From positions 3,844,001-3,908,000 of the forward strand of contig NC_068570.1 of NCBI RefSeq assembly GCF_025698545.1: a DNA stretch of 64,000 nt, given 5' to 3'. Origin of the DNA: Gossypium raimondii. Its lineage: Eukaryota; Streptophyta; Magnoliopsida; Malvales; Malvaceae. Of the stretch, positions 47,805-60,179 are shown piece by piece; the stretch's first letter is position 1, and every line of letters begins with the position of its first letter. Made by a program: the position numbers and the translations under genes. Under the pieces are notes generated by a model that ran no database searches, was not told where the DNA came from, and saw only the letters and a program-made list of their open reading frames with translations.

Positions 47805-48396
47805 TCCCATCTAGGACTCTTTGATCTTCATCTAAGATACCACCTTAGAAACGTTTGGTATTTGCTCTAATGTTGTTTCTTTAGCTGTTGTGTAGTTATA
47901 ATGGGTTAATGGATTAGCATTTTTGTACCCTCAATTACCTTTTTCCTTGAGAATTGCTACTAGCTTGTTGGTAGCGCAACAAGAGTTGTTTCCGATATTT
48001 GTCTGTGACAGTTTATCATAAATTGTATTCTAGTATCATCTTTTCAAAGGTTTCATCCTCTAATATTGATTGGGTCCTTCAAAGAGCTAAGCCTTTCGAA
48101 GCTTTCAACACCCTCCCTATTGCTATTAATCCAAGTCGTATTGTCTCATATTAGTCCTACATCAATTAAAGGATTCGCTAATCCATTTATTAATGCTCTC
48201 AAATTTTAATGTCTTCCCCATTCTTTCTCTAAAGGGCCATACCTATATCAACTATCACTTGTATTTCATGAAGTGATTTTCTTTTAATTGAATCTACTTG
48301 ACCAGCCTCCATTAATCCTACCTTGAATTAACTTAAATGTAGAACTCAAAGGATGGAAGAGTATGTTCTTTGAAAACCTACCTCGCTTTCTTCAAT
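47805..48396. other. 3' flank of receptor copy 4
   Basis: Similar to 15641-16200 and 32653-33200, then diverging near 48330. Presumed 3' UTR and terminator region; no gene. Confidence 0.5.
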
Positions 48397-50854
48397 TGTA
48401 ATACCCAACCCAAAATAAAATCTAATTATCTTTTTAGGATTTTATTTTATTTTACTAAAGCCTACTATGAAAAAAATTGCAATAGGTGGATTAAAAGAAA
48501 GATGAGAGAAAAACATAAGAGAACAAAATTGGGGAAAATGAAGGAGGATGGAAATTGAAGTTCTAGCCATAAATTCCCTGTTTTGATTGTTTAAAGAAAT
48601 ATTTATTAGATTGCTACAATTTGATGGAATTAGTTGAAAGAAAATTGATTAGTGAATTGACTTTGTAAAATTATTAGGTTTTATTTTATCACCTATTAAG
48701 AGATATAAGTATGATTTTATTAGACTGAAGGGTTAGTAGATTAATCATAGCTTCCAACACATCAATACTTAATAAACTAATTTGCACATTCAAGCCTATA
48801 TAATCAAGCATATATAGTTAATAATCCAAAAAGTAAAATTCAACCATGTTAACATTATAAGCTAAACTATTAAAATACTGAACTTTTTAAGTTACAAGCC
48901 CATCAACCTAGTTACATGCTATAAGACTCAAAACATTTATATATATACAAAATTGCAACGAAATGATTTGAGTTGAGTGAAGAAAATGAATGCTTAATCT
49001 CGAATTTACTAAAGCCTCTCATCGAGATCTCTGCACAAAAACAAATATAACCGTACGCTAAATAATATATACTCAATTATACTAATATGATTTGAATTCA
49101 ATTATAAACGTAATAACATTGAATAAACAAATAAGTAAAAAGATTAAATATATTATTCATTAGCCATTTCAATATCAACATTAATATGCATATACCTATA
49201 AACCACTATTCCTTTAGAAGATTCATAATCATTTATCATTCCAACATGTTCATACTTGCTTACAAATCACATTATCTTCAAGGTATTTGCATTTATTTTT
49301 ACCATATCAATTTCATATATCATATTTCCATTATTATCAAATTTTACTATACAAATGTTTAACAAATAATTTCACATTTTAGCCTCTATTAACATAATCG
49401 AACTCAAAAACGGATATTCGGATAAATCCACCAACACACCAGTATATGCACCGAAGTGCTGACCATACATAAATTCACCAATTCTACCAATCACACCAGA
49501 ATACGCTCATACTCTCAAAGAAATTTGAGCTGACGATGACAATTTGTTCTCGACCCTCAAGAAATTAGAGAATTATAGCAATAGACCCTATGACATGCCA
49601 ACTATACCCGTGACTCTATCCAACAACGTTAATAGAGAAATTTCATAATTAAAGACATATCATCAAGAAAGCATATACATATATAATCAATTTACCAAAT
49701 GATCGCAAAACACATAGTTTGGCATATACGTACCTTTAAAATACAATCTCATTGATAGTTTACCATTTTTGAATATTTTACGAGTTGAACATATTCATAT
49801 AACTATTTAATGAACTCAAATTATGAGAGTACAAATTAGATTATCTATTTGTCAATGCCATTGGCTTTCCCTTTGCCTTTCGATGTCCCAGTGTCGTCTT
49901 TAGCTATGTACGAAAAAATCGAATACGGGAAATTAATCCATTATACAATTCAGACATAAAAGCATGATGATACAAGCCCTTATATTCGAAACACTCGTAC
50001 CTCACAATTCACCGAATCAAATTTAAATATGACTAACAAATATAGTACAAGAACTTCCTACAACCATTTTTTATTATCAAACCTCAAGTTTTCATCCCTT
50101 ACAATTAAGTCATTAATAACACATAAATTATCAATTTTCTAAGTTTGATTCAAGCTTAATTTAACACTTTTTACTAAAATTTTAACATATTCTACTATGA
50201 TCTTAATTTATATCAACATGCATGAAATTAAATCTTTAACCTCAAATATTCTCAAGTTTTTCCATCAACGGAAAACCATATCAAAGCTCACTAATTCACT
50301 AGATTAACTAATGGGTTCGCTATTAACAAAAATCCTATTGAAATTCAAAGAAAACAACTCGCTAATGCTTGATGCAAGGTGCAGCAATGGTGGCTTGATG
50401 AAGAATTCTTTCTTTTGTTTGTTTGTCTTAGCCGATTAAGGAAGAAGAGAACTGAATTTTCTCTTTCATCCGACTACTTTCATATTTATATGCATAATTA
50501 GCATAACGCTTGACATAATTATTTCACTAATCCATGGGTTAATCGACCCATAATATTAGTTTGTGGAAAACGATTGATATGGCTTTTACTTAAATATTAA
50601 CATGAATTAACAATGATTTTATTACTACTAAAGTCCTCGACATAATTATACTCAAGCCCTTAAATATATATTTTAATTCCCAATTAAAACCACTTTTCAG
50701 TTTAGTCCATGTACTATAATTATCAATTGACCCAAGTTACTTCCGCTAAACGATTCACACCTAAATGGACTATACCAATTTCTAGTGACTTGTTTTAAGA
50801 AATTTAACCCTAAAATTGAATTTATCGATGTCGATAAAATTAAGAATCGTTACA
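48397..50854 (-). mobile_element. Probable Gypsy-type LTR, decayed
   Basis: Read on the minus strand it starts TGTAACGATTCTTAATTTTA at 50854 and ends GGGTTGGGTATTACA at 48397, the end style of many plant Gypsy LTRs. The interior is AT-rich and non-coding. Lines near 49430-49620 and 50380-50850 resemble plant Gypsy LTR sequence as I remember it. No target duplication was found, and neither a partner LTR nor internal domains are in the window, so a solo LTR is likely. Confidence 0.45.
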
Positions 50855-51545
50855 ATTTACTGTTGTCATAATCTCCCTTTTTTGACAAAGATGTCAAAGA
50901 GACTTCTTCTCACCATATGATCTTCTTTAAATCAATCCAGCAAAGTGCATAAACATCCAATAAAGTAATAAGGTTTAAGAACAAAATCAAACACAACCAC
51001 AATGAGCTTCAAGTATGCATAGTTCAGATATAGGACCTACTCTGTCAAACTTCTTATTTTATTCAACATTATTAATTTCTTATCCAAAATTTAGGTAAAT
51101 TTCATTATAAATGTCACAACTGAATTAATCCATAAATGGATTTAAAAATATTTTAATTCGGGTCCTGTTTAATGTATTGTAATCTATGCAATCTCATCTA
51201 TGTCTTTATTTATAATAGTCAAGAGAAGTTATGTCCCCAATTAGAATTATAGAGGACATAATAATCCTAACATGAGTCATTTCCTCTTTCGATGACTATG
51301 CATCATTTAAATGAACTAATAATATAAGTTTCTCTTGCATTATAATCAATTCTCGTAATGCAAATTAATATTAATTAAATCTTAGATAATCGGTGATTTA
51401 ATATTTGTTTCTTCATCTTATTTTTCATGCAAAACTGTTGAGAATAAAATACAAAAAATATTAAATAGTCATGTTAAAAGTTTATTAGTTCAAAATAATT
51501 AAAAATATTACAAGTAAATTGCGGTGAAATAATTGGGCTAAGGGC
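50855..51545. repeat. Copia-derived non-coding repeat, left copy
   Basis: Similar in phrase order to 57060-57660 (GGGTCCT..., ATGTATTGTAATCTATGCAATC, then TTAGATAATC). It ends with GGGCTAAGGGCACAATTTCTAACA, like the end of a Copia leader or LTR. No coding. Confidence 0.4.
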
Positions 51546-52130
51546 ACAATTTCTAACAAAAAGTACATTCTTAGGTTGGAATAAAGCTCCCTTATATTTT
51601 CCTTTAACATATTAAAGGATAGCTTATGCAATACAACAACTAAGTTTTTCATAACAAATTCTGTTGGAAAAATTGATTAAGAAAATTGAGCCATTTTGTT
51701 ATTTATGACAATAAATTTATTGACCGAAGTAGTACATGTACTTTGTACGAGGCGATTAAGTCGATCCTGACTTTTAACCGAACTACCTTCTTCACTATCC
51801 TTAAATTATAAATTGCCTCGAGCGTAGGCTTGAGCAACACAAATCAAATCTCTAAATGAAAACTTTTAATTAACCTTCAGTAGGTAAGTTTATTTCTCTC
51901 TTTCACTAGTAACAATACATTTTTCCTAGAAAATAGAATTTATTCCTGTTAAATATTTTTTTACTATTTTCTCGCAGAATAACCAAATTATATGATGTGT
52001 GTATAAATTGTATAACTAGCATTTCTTATTTATAAAGAAAATGTATAAAATTTCTATTTGAATAATATCTAATTAAATAATAATATTTTAATAAAAATAA
52101 CTATAGTATGGGGGTGGCGACAACCTTAGT
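51546..52130. other. Spacer without recognised content
   Basis: AT-rich, no coding frame or repeat recognised. Confidence 0.35.
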
Positions 52131-52381
52131 AAAACACTAGGGGCACGTTTGGTTCGCTGTAATGGAATAGATGCGTAATGGAATAGAGGCGTAATAGTAT
52201 TCTTGTGTTTGGTTGAATGGAATACAGGTGTAATAGCATAAGGGAAAAAACTAAAATGACTAGATCATACCCTTAGCAGAATTTTTTTTAAGTTGAGGAT
52301 TATTGTTTTGTTATAAAATTTTAATAAGATTATTAATATAAATAATAAATATTTTAATCATATTTTAACATTATTATTATT

Positions 52382-52652
52382 AAATATAATTTAATAAAAA
52401 ATATATAATTTAATAAAATTCTTAATATAATTATTCTTATATGAATTTACTAAAATCATAATATATAATACTATAAAATATAATTTAACATAATTATTAT
52501 GAAATATAATTTAATAAAATATATAATTTAATAAAATTCTTAATATTAAATATTCTTATATGAATTTACTAAAATCATAATATATAATACTATAAAATAT
52601 AATTTAAAATAATTATTATTAAATATAATTTAATAAAAATATATAATTTAAT
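52382..52652. repeat. Tandem repeat, about 120-bp unit
   Basis: Unit beginning AAATATAATTTAATAAAA starts at 52382, 52502 and 52621 (about 2.3 copies), extremely AT-rich. It lies in the left subterminal part of the 52135-56162 element. Confidence 0.8.
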
Positions 52653-53019
52653 CTAAAGTTTGAATGTGTATTTACCTAGCAAAAATCAACGAACTCTCAT
52701 GTAACTATAACCTAATAATATATGATGTATAATTAATATTTCGTGACTAATTAATAGCATAGAGATAAATATAGTATACGATTAAAATGCTAATAATTTA
52801 TAGTATACAATTAAAATATTATAAATAAAATAGTAGTAAATGATATATAAGATAAATTAACATATAAATAATTCATATATTTAGAAGGAATAAAGATAAA
52901 TTTAGTGTGATAAAATACAACATTACTTTGAAATCAAGGTTGCGAATTAGTTTTCGTGCAAGCTTTTCCAAATGCTATATTAATGATATTGAACAAGTAG
53001 TAATGTAAAGCTCTTTTCT

Positions 53020-53415
53020 TATATCCTTCAAATACTTCAACTGATTTCTCCATTTATCAGCAAAATAAAAGCCATCCTGATCAGCAAAACAACTTCCAAA
53101 TATAGCATTTGATCCTGTCATCCTCATAAACAAACAAGTCAACCCCCTATCACAAGCCTCAGTTCCCAATAGGCAATAGGAGAAAAACAAGATTCCAGTG
53201 GCAACATAATTCCAAAATATATAAACATGCATTTAAAAATTTTTAGATCAAACATCAAATTTACTGGCAATGCTGCAACAAAACTGCTTCACCGCTTCAA
53301 AGTTGTTATCGTCAAGGGAGAAATTGCTCAGTCTATTAACCATGGCATCCTCAGTAACTTGATCAAATTGGTACCTATTCCTGAACAACAAGTAACTCCC
53401 ACATTCCCAGGCTGA
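53020..53415 (-). pseudogene. Unknown gene fragment, two exon-like frames
   Basis: Minus strand: a first stretch 53413-53262 (motif RYQFDQVTEDAMVNRLSNFS) and a second 53170-53020 (motifs GTEACDRGLTCLFMRMTGSN and DKWRNQLKYLKDI). An AT-rich intron-like gap separates them. Both read like real protein rather than chance, but I do not recognise the family. They lie downstream of the PPR exons within the same element and are probably captured exons. Confidence 0.45.
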
Positions 53416-54238
53416 GATGGCATGAGAGGCTGCACAAGTTTTCTGTTGGATGGATTAAAATTAATCCATCAGTAAGTTTTCAACAATATTGAATCCTCCA
53501 ATTTGACATCAATTTTGATAAAACAAACCTACCACAATCTAGATTGTAATGTTCTGAAATTAAAGATGACAAAATCATACATTCATAAGGCTTTTCTGTT
53601 TTACATTTTCTGTCTCCTTGTTCTTCATAAATGATGATTGTCTACATATAAAGCTCTACAGATGCTGCAATACCCTATCATCTTAAAATTAACTACTATA
53701 ATTTGATGTGACAACCAGTAAGCCTGTCCAGTTAATGATATCAAAACTTTGCTTTCCTGCTAGTATTGCAGATCCCATGATAGGTAAATATATTATGTTC
53801 TTAAATAACTAATAAAAATTTGACACACGTCCGTATACTGCCACATCACTAGTGTAATTTTCCTCCCTATTTAGACTATAACCCATCACATGGCATTATA
53901 TTGACAAGTGATGTTTTTAGTGGGTAATACTAATATTGAACATATTTGCTTCACTCATCATTTTGCACATCCCATTTACTCTGTTGGTCCAAGTACGATG
54001 TTTTCTAAAAATACTTAATAAAAATGTACAGGTCCATACTTCTCAACTAAAGAACAGTTTATTGTAGGTTCTTTTAAACGAAATAACTTGTGAGCAGAAA
54101 ACAAGCTTATTTTCACGATGGAATTATACAAAATGTTCATACATCAAAAGATCATGTCTACTAACCTCAAACCGATAACTCAAACAACAATTTGTTCAGT
54201 CATGACTTGCTTTAGCCATATGGATTATGGATTGTCAA

Positions 54239-55070
54239 CTATGACTTCACTGCCTGCTTTATGTATCTTAGAGCAGACCGCAACATTGCCCTAGCTTTCC
54301 TATCAGGAGTGCAACCAGACAAAATCATCTCTTCATATACAGCTGGGACCTTAATCGAAACCACACAGAGTATCTTTAAATAACAAAACATGGATGTTAC
54401 AATTGAAAATAGATGATGCATGCAATGCATCACGTTAAGAGCAACTGATGTAGAAGCAGAATTGATCAGACCAATACCACAAATCTGTTTGATCTTTCAA
54501 CGTTTTTTAGTGGACAGGAAAACTAGAATAAATGTTGCTATATGCTACAGAAGAGAGGGGAGGGGTGAGGGATTGTCAGATCTCGGTAAGATGCAAGTTT
54601 ATAGTTGTTTCAGTAGATGGTGACTTACAACCGAGATTCAAATCTCCAGTAACTATAATCAAATGACTCAACATAGTCATATAGGGAAAAAGAATACAAA
54701 AACAGCAAAAAGCAAAGCTAGCATGCAACTGATCCAAATGGCTATCTATACAAAGGCACAGAAAATATTATTTGTGATGCAAAAAAGCAAAGGGCTATTA
54801 TCTCGTTCTCATAACAGGAAGGACACGTTATACCTTATGAAACTTGTCAACACGGATAAGAGCTTTCATAAGTATGGTATATGTGACAACGTCTGGTTTC
54901 ACACCCTGTATATAAATTGAACTAGATAATAGTGTCATAATTATGACCTAAAAGAATAGTACCAATAACTTCAAGGCAAGCAAACGAAGGTAACAGGGTA
55001 CTCACGTTTGAATATGCAGTAGCAGCCTGTAGAAGAACATTCATTCTGCCATCAATTCTAACAACGAAAA
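54239..55070 (-). pseudogene. C-terminal exons of a CRP1-like PPR protein
   Basis: Three minus-strand exons with plausible splice sites: about 55065-55012 (LLQAATAYSN), 54909-54832 (VKPDVVTYTILMKALIRVDK) and 54350-54239 ([20 protein letters not shown]..., then a stop at 54239). This matches the last PPR motif and tail of the chloroplast RNA-processing protein CRP1 family as I recall it. The rest of that long protein is missing and introns are retained, so this is a DNA-level capture of a gene end, not a retrocopy. A further exon-like stretch at 55255-55310 (GLAAAILMQNLSR) may belong to it. Confidence 0.65.
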
Positions 55071-56162
55071 GATAATTAATAGCAGTTTGTCAGTTTGCCC
55101 TTCCAATAGAGGTGATCAAGTGCAATTTAGCAAATAAAACTGTTTATAGTGATATTCATAACCCCATTTCAAAACCAGAGGTCACAATACAAACAAACTC
55201 ACACATACAATAACATGCAAAGCCTGAGAAAATTAACAAGAGAATACCATAGATATCCTGCTGAGGTTCTGCATCAGTATAGCTGCAGCTAAACCTACAT
55301 CCGGCTAAGACAAGTCAACAGTTTCAGAAAAACATTTACCTCTAGGCTTGGGTTCAACCATAAATTTAATTTTTTTTTAAAAATTTGTAACAATATGAAT
55401 CTAGTAGATAGCCATTTAAAATGTTTCAGCTATATCCGATAGCTCTTTGGTTCATAAAAGAAATTCCTAAGCTACCTCAAAGAACAAAGACTTGCAATCA
55501 GAAACTATGAGGCTTCACAGAATAAACTTTCTCGGATACATCACAGAATCATACTTCACCTCAAGAATTATTTTTCATGGAACAGAAATATACAAAGTTA
55601 TACGCAACAAGTAATAGAACCACATTGAAAAAGTTTTCATATGTTCAATCGAACATGCAATAGAATCAGTCAAAGAAAAGCCGAATGAAAATCATAAGAA
55701 AGGAATCAAAATTAGGAGAACAAAAAACAAATATTCCAGATTTGAGTAAAAGCAAAACTAACCTGTAAAATAAACAGGGAACCAGCTACCTGCTAAAATA
55801 ATGAAGGTAACGACCTGTCACTCAAAACTGAAGAGTTAGAAAATGGAAAAAAGAAAAACGAAATCGATTTTACAGAAAAGAAAAGAAAAGAAAAACAGGT
55901 AAAGAGTGCGAGCATTTTTCGTTGTTAGAAGAAGAAGAAACAGAAATCGATGGAAGAAGAAGCAGAAATTACCTGTGCAATATCGATGGAAGAAGCAGAA
56001 ATCGATGAGGGTAGAATATGGAATAGAAAATAAGAAACGGTAAGGAATCCCTAATCGGCGCTCAGCGTGGGGAATGCCTATTACGGGCAACCAAACGCCC
56101 GTTTGGTGGTGGGCCCGCATATTAGGGGGAATGCACTCCTATTCCCCCAACCAAACATAGTG

Positions 56163-57055
56163 TAGGGTTTGCTGCCACTTACATGGTATAAGGCCAAGTT
56201 GGGTTTTTTTTTTATTGAGTCTAATTTTATGTGTTTCTTACACTTTAATCCAACATTTATAATTTATCCAACCTAAAGTCTAATTTTTAAAATATTAATT
56301 AATTAATTTTTCAATTAAATTATTTTTTAAACTTAATTCTAATTCTATAGAAGTCATTTCAACTTTATCATATCAAAATTTATGAGAAACTATATTTAAT
56401 TGCTCTATTCAACAAATTTACGATGATTAATTAATTTAATTCATACTTCAAACTCTAATATTTTATTTGTAATTAAATAAATAATAATTCGAAGAAATCA
56501 AATTAATTCCTATGTCTTTTTTGTACTTAGCAAGAAAACGCATTCATTGTAGATAGTGATGCATGCGATCTATTTTTCTTACTTCATCATTTTCATTCAT
56601 TCCATATTATTGGTTCTGCATGCAATTCGTTTCTGGTTATCTCGAGCTAGGGAGGGACTGATTGAACATATATAATTAGGCTCAAATAATTTGTAATTAA
56701 ATTCCAAATTTTCACCTATTAACTATAACATTATTCAGTGAAGAAGTCATTCTACTAAAGTATCATGATTAAGCTCTCCCGTATTATATACCATTATGAA
56801 AGTCACTCATTGAGTGCTCGTCCAATGACCTTGTTATAAGTGTGTTAAACTTATAGAATATTCTCAATCTCTTTGGGATAAATCAATTCTCCCAGTATAA
56901 TCATATTTTATCTCACGGTAAGTATTACATCTTCTTTTATGAAAAGTTAATTACTAACAAATAGTAATTAAATCATTTCTCACAAATACAAATGACTCAT
57001 GACCACACTAGTTTTCATCTATCATGTAATGTCGATGAGAGAATATCATTTCCTC
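56163..57055. other. AT-rich spacer, no gene seen
   Basis: No coding frame. From about 56700 the text resembles plant LTR-retrotransposon leader sequence, but boundaries are unclear. Confidence 0.35.
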
Positions 57056-57994
57056 TTTAATTGGGCTATAAATTTCACTGTTGTGAAATGATGCTACATA
57101 CTGCAGAAGTTGTATACCCGACGCACCAGCTTTCAGTTTCTTACCTATTTGAACTCAAACTTTCACTTACATAAAATTATACGAGTCATGCATACATAGC
57201 TCATCATCCACTCAAGATTGAGGTAGGCCACACTATGAAAGTTACAAGTAAATAGATTCATAAACAGATTTAGGATTTATTTTACTTGGGTCCTATATGA
57301 TGTATTGTCAATCCAATCAGTCACATCCATGTATGTATCTTTTAGGATTTAATTCGCTTCGATATCTAATACAATGTATCTCCTCAATTGAACTTGATAA
57401 ATGTTATATTAGTCCTTTAATTGATTTACTCAATTTCAATTAGACTAAGGATATGTTTAGATTATCTACTAATATAAGCTATCTTTCCGCATTGCAATCC
57501 TACCACACAATGTTGCTTAATATTAGTTAAATATTAGATAATCAAGAAACTAATATTTGCTTTCATTATGCTTTGTGTGCAAAAATCATTGAGGAGAATA
57601 TACAAAAGATACTAATAATCTGATGCATATTTATTTAAACCATTGATATATTCAAAAATTACAAGTACATAGTTGAAAATACTACACTGAAGACACTAGA
57701 TCCCAACACATTCATGCTAACATGTTTTAAATTTCTATGCCATAACCAATATGCCTCTTCACTATTTGTCATAAAACAAGAATGAAAAGAATCTAAAACA
57801 TCTAGATGCACCACATAAATATTACTTAACCTATGACCTACAAAAATAATCCCATTAGACTCTAAATTTACAACTTTTGAATGAGGTTTGAAGGATATTT
57901 TTCTTGAGAAATTTAGCAAAAAAAACACATTTTTAATATGGGTGAAAGTACTTTTACCCAAATATGACAGATATGCAATTACAAGTAAATGCAC
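57056..57994 (-). pseudogene. Copia remnant: gag-pre-integrase piece
   Basis: 57659-57994 encodes on the minus strand NGIIFVGHRLSNIYVVHLD and EEAYWLWHRNLKHVSMNVL, the gag-pre-integrase domain of Copia pol. 57056-57658 is the non-coding repeat also seen at 50855-51545. No LTR pair is visible and the element is a scrap. Confidence 0.7.
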
Positions 57995-58434
57995 TCTAAT
58001 CTAATTATTAGGTAACTTTTCAAACACACCCTTAAAATATAATCCATCTTTATTAAAACTAAATAAATTTTGTATCTCAAGTATATCATTAAGCTTTTGA
58101 TGCCCGAAAGTTAGAAATTGAAGTATGCAAATTCATATTCTTTTGTTCAAATTATAAATTTGAACTTACATATCATTACTTTTGTTTCAAAATCACTTTT
58201 TGCTTTGGTTAATGATTCATTTTCTCCTTTCACCTTTGAATTCATTTTTGGGTGATTGTGTAGTTTAACTCTTAAATATGTCTAAAAATATATAGTTTGT
58301 ATTTCTTTTTTTTCTTTTTTTTCTTTTTTTTTTATATAAGTGGTATCTAAACTTATATTCCATTATACACTTTAATACTTCTATTTTGATACTGTTAATT
58401 TGTGATGACGACACACAAGCAACCAATTATATGG
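57995..58434. other. AT-rich spacer with T-run
   Basis: Includes a long T/C run at 58302-58337. Nothing coding recognised, though the first 150 bases may belong to the adjacent Copia scrap. Confidence 0.35.
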
Positions 58435-58640
58435 TGACACCCATTTGTGAGGAACTGCATTTCAAGATTAACCTTTAGCAGCTATGGTCTAGAAGCTACA
58501 GTTCCATTCTTGTCTTTGCCCAAGCTTGAACAGTTAGACCTTGGTATAAATTAGATGAAATTTTTGTAATACTCCTTTTTTAAATTAATCAACTCATGAA
58601 CTCACCAACATTGATTTGTCACTATACTCAATCCTAAGCT
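58435..58640 (+). pseudogene. Receptor kinase copy 5, diverged LRR scrap
   Basis: Reads LTFSSYGLEATVPFLSLPKL then EQLDLGIN and a stop. This aligns with the first LRRs of the other copies ([18 protein letters not shown]..., AELDLS). A second piece near 58600-58625 (AACTCACCAACATTGATTTGTC) aligns with the LTYLDLS segment. It is much more diverged than the other copies, so it descends from an older member. Confidence 0.7.
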
Positions 58641-59880
58641 TTTTTTAGTAATACTCACCCTAGAATTTTCATTAACACTTAAAAACTAATGATTTGTTTC
58701 ATTTACCAAAAAGAGGAAAAGAAAAACTATAAATGATTTAGGTATAATCTTCATTTACAAAAAGTAGATGGATTGATATCAACTAAATGGAGCTTACATG
58801 TATTTTTTACTGCATTACTACTTAAATAAAAATACAGAGTTGAAAGTTACAAGGTGGTATTGTTGGAGATGATTAAGGAATCATCAGTCTTACATTGTTT
58901 AGTTGTTTGTCAAACTTTGGCTTGATTTTGGATACGCTATCATCTTTCAATCTTTGGGCTAGTGTTGTTTTTAACCGCATCACTTCACTTCTCTTCCGAC
59001 TTCCCGTCTTGAGTGTGCTCCTTTCTTTTTTATTGCGTGGTCACGTTTTGAGTTTCTTTCGTTTTCTGCTCGCAAGATGTTCGTCATTTATCCTCTTAGA
59101 AATTTTCTTTTTTAATTCTGGTATCTTAGTTCTTGTTTTGGAACCCTGAATTCATTGAAACATTATCAATTTTTGTTTCAGTTATAGTTAGAACAGTGAA
59201 ATATTCATTTGCACACATCTCCCACTTCGAGCCTCGTATGATATTTTATACTCGTTTAAATTACAGGAGGGTTGGTATAAACTCTGAAATGCTATTGCTT
59301 GGGACCCAAAGAAGACAAAAGAGAAAAGCGTATTGCCTGTGTGAATGCCCAAAATAAATATGGAGAGTCTATGATAAGCCAACTATAAAAGATACCAACG
59401 ACCATTAACAAAGACTTAGATACAAGTCGACACTGGTTTGAGAAATGGGTGAGACTTATGTTACTACATTGTATTCATTTTTCGACATCTTCTGTTTCAA
59501 GTCTCATGTGACAATTTAACTCTGTAATAGCAGAAAGCTTTGTCTGAAATGCGATTGCCTTGGACCCAAAATAGAAAGACGCTTTTAGCCTGTGTGAATC
59601 AAAACGGACAGTGTATCATACGTTAAGACTGAAAGGGGAAAAGGTCTCTTGACCTTGAATGGGGCTAAAATAAATTACTATAATACAAAGACTTCAACTT
59701 TGGAGTGAAACATGGGTGAGAGACTTTTAATAGTTACTTTGATCGTACAGGCAACTGCAATTAACCTATATATATGGAGATAAAAGCTTATTGCCTGTGT
59801 GAATGTCCAAGTCAAGATGGAGAGTCTATCGTAAGTACAGTACAAAAATTGCCAACGAACTTAACGGAATAACATAAACT
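58641..59880 (+). other. Upstream region of receptor copy 6
   Basis: Related to 43440-44400. It includes a complete distal duplicate of the promoter block at 59680-59775 (GATCGTACAGGCAACTGCAA plus CCTATATATAT). Short open frames at 58895-59357 are not conserved and are not called. Confidence 0.5.
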
Positions 59881-60124
59881 AATAGAATGCGAAGACTTAG
59901 AGGGATAAATTTATGTTCCTACACTGAATCCATTTTTCCACATCTCCATTTTGTAGTCTTACATGACAGTTGTCTTCTTGACACTAAATCGGCCGACATA
60001 AATTATTATAATACAAAGACATAAAACTATGGAGTGAAAAATGGGTGAAAGACTTAAAAGTTTTTTATTTGAGGGTTGAAAGACTTAATAGTTAGTTTGA
60101 TCGTACAGGCTACTGCAATTAACC

Positions 60125-60134
60125 TATATATTAA
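60125..60134 (+). promoter_or_regulatory. TATA-like element of receptor copy 6
   Basis: TATATATTAA, one base longer than the TATATATAA of the other copies, 55 bp before the ATG at 60180. The same block upstream (59766-59774) keeps an uninterrupted TATATATAT. Confidence 0.5.
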
Positions 60135-60179
60135 CCTTCATATCATGGTTGTTACTTGCATGCAGAGCATTTGTTACTC

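Larger units (their letters stand above)
52135..56162. mobile_element. Possible CACTA-ended element carrying host gene exons
   Basis: The left end is CACTAGGGGCACGTTTGGTT; the right end, inverted, is CACTATGTTTGGTTGGGGGA. Both are followed by subterminal copies of GTTTGGTTG and GGAATAG-type words. Inside are minus-strand exons of a PPR gene and an unknown gene but no transposase. The flanks (AAA and TAG) do not form a clear duplication, so the superfamily is uncertain: CACTA, hAT or MULE-like are all possible. It looks like a non-autonomous gene-capturing transposon, or two nested elements. Confidence 0.55.

Noticed and set aside
48370-48558. 62-codon frame at the left end of the Gypsy-like LTR
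   Set aside because: Lys-rich AT-driven frame, no domain, crosses the proposed LTR end.
55836-56120. 94-codon minus-strand frame at the right end of the capturing element
   Set aside because: Phe/Leu-rich product of an A/G-rich tract and of the terminal repeat; no recognisable domain.
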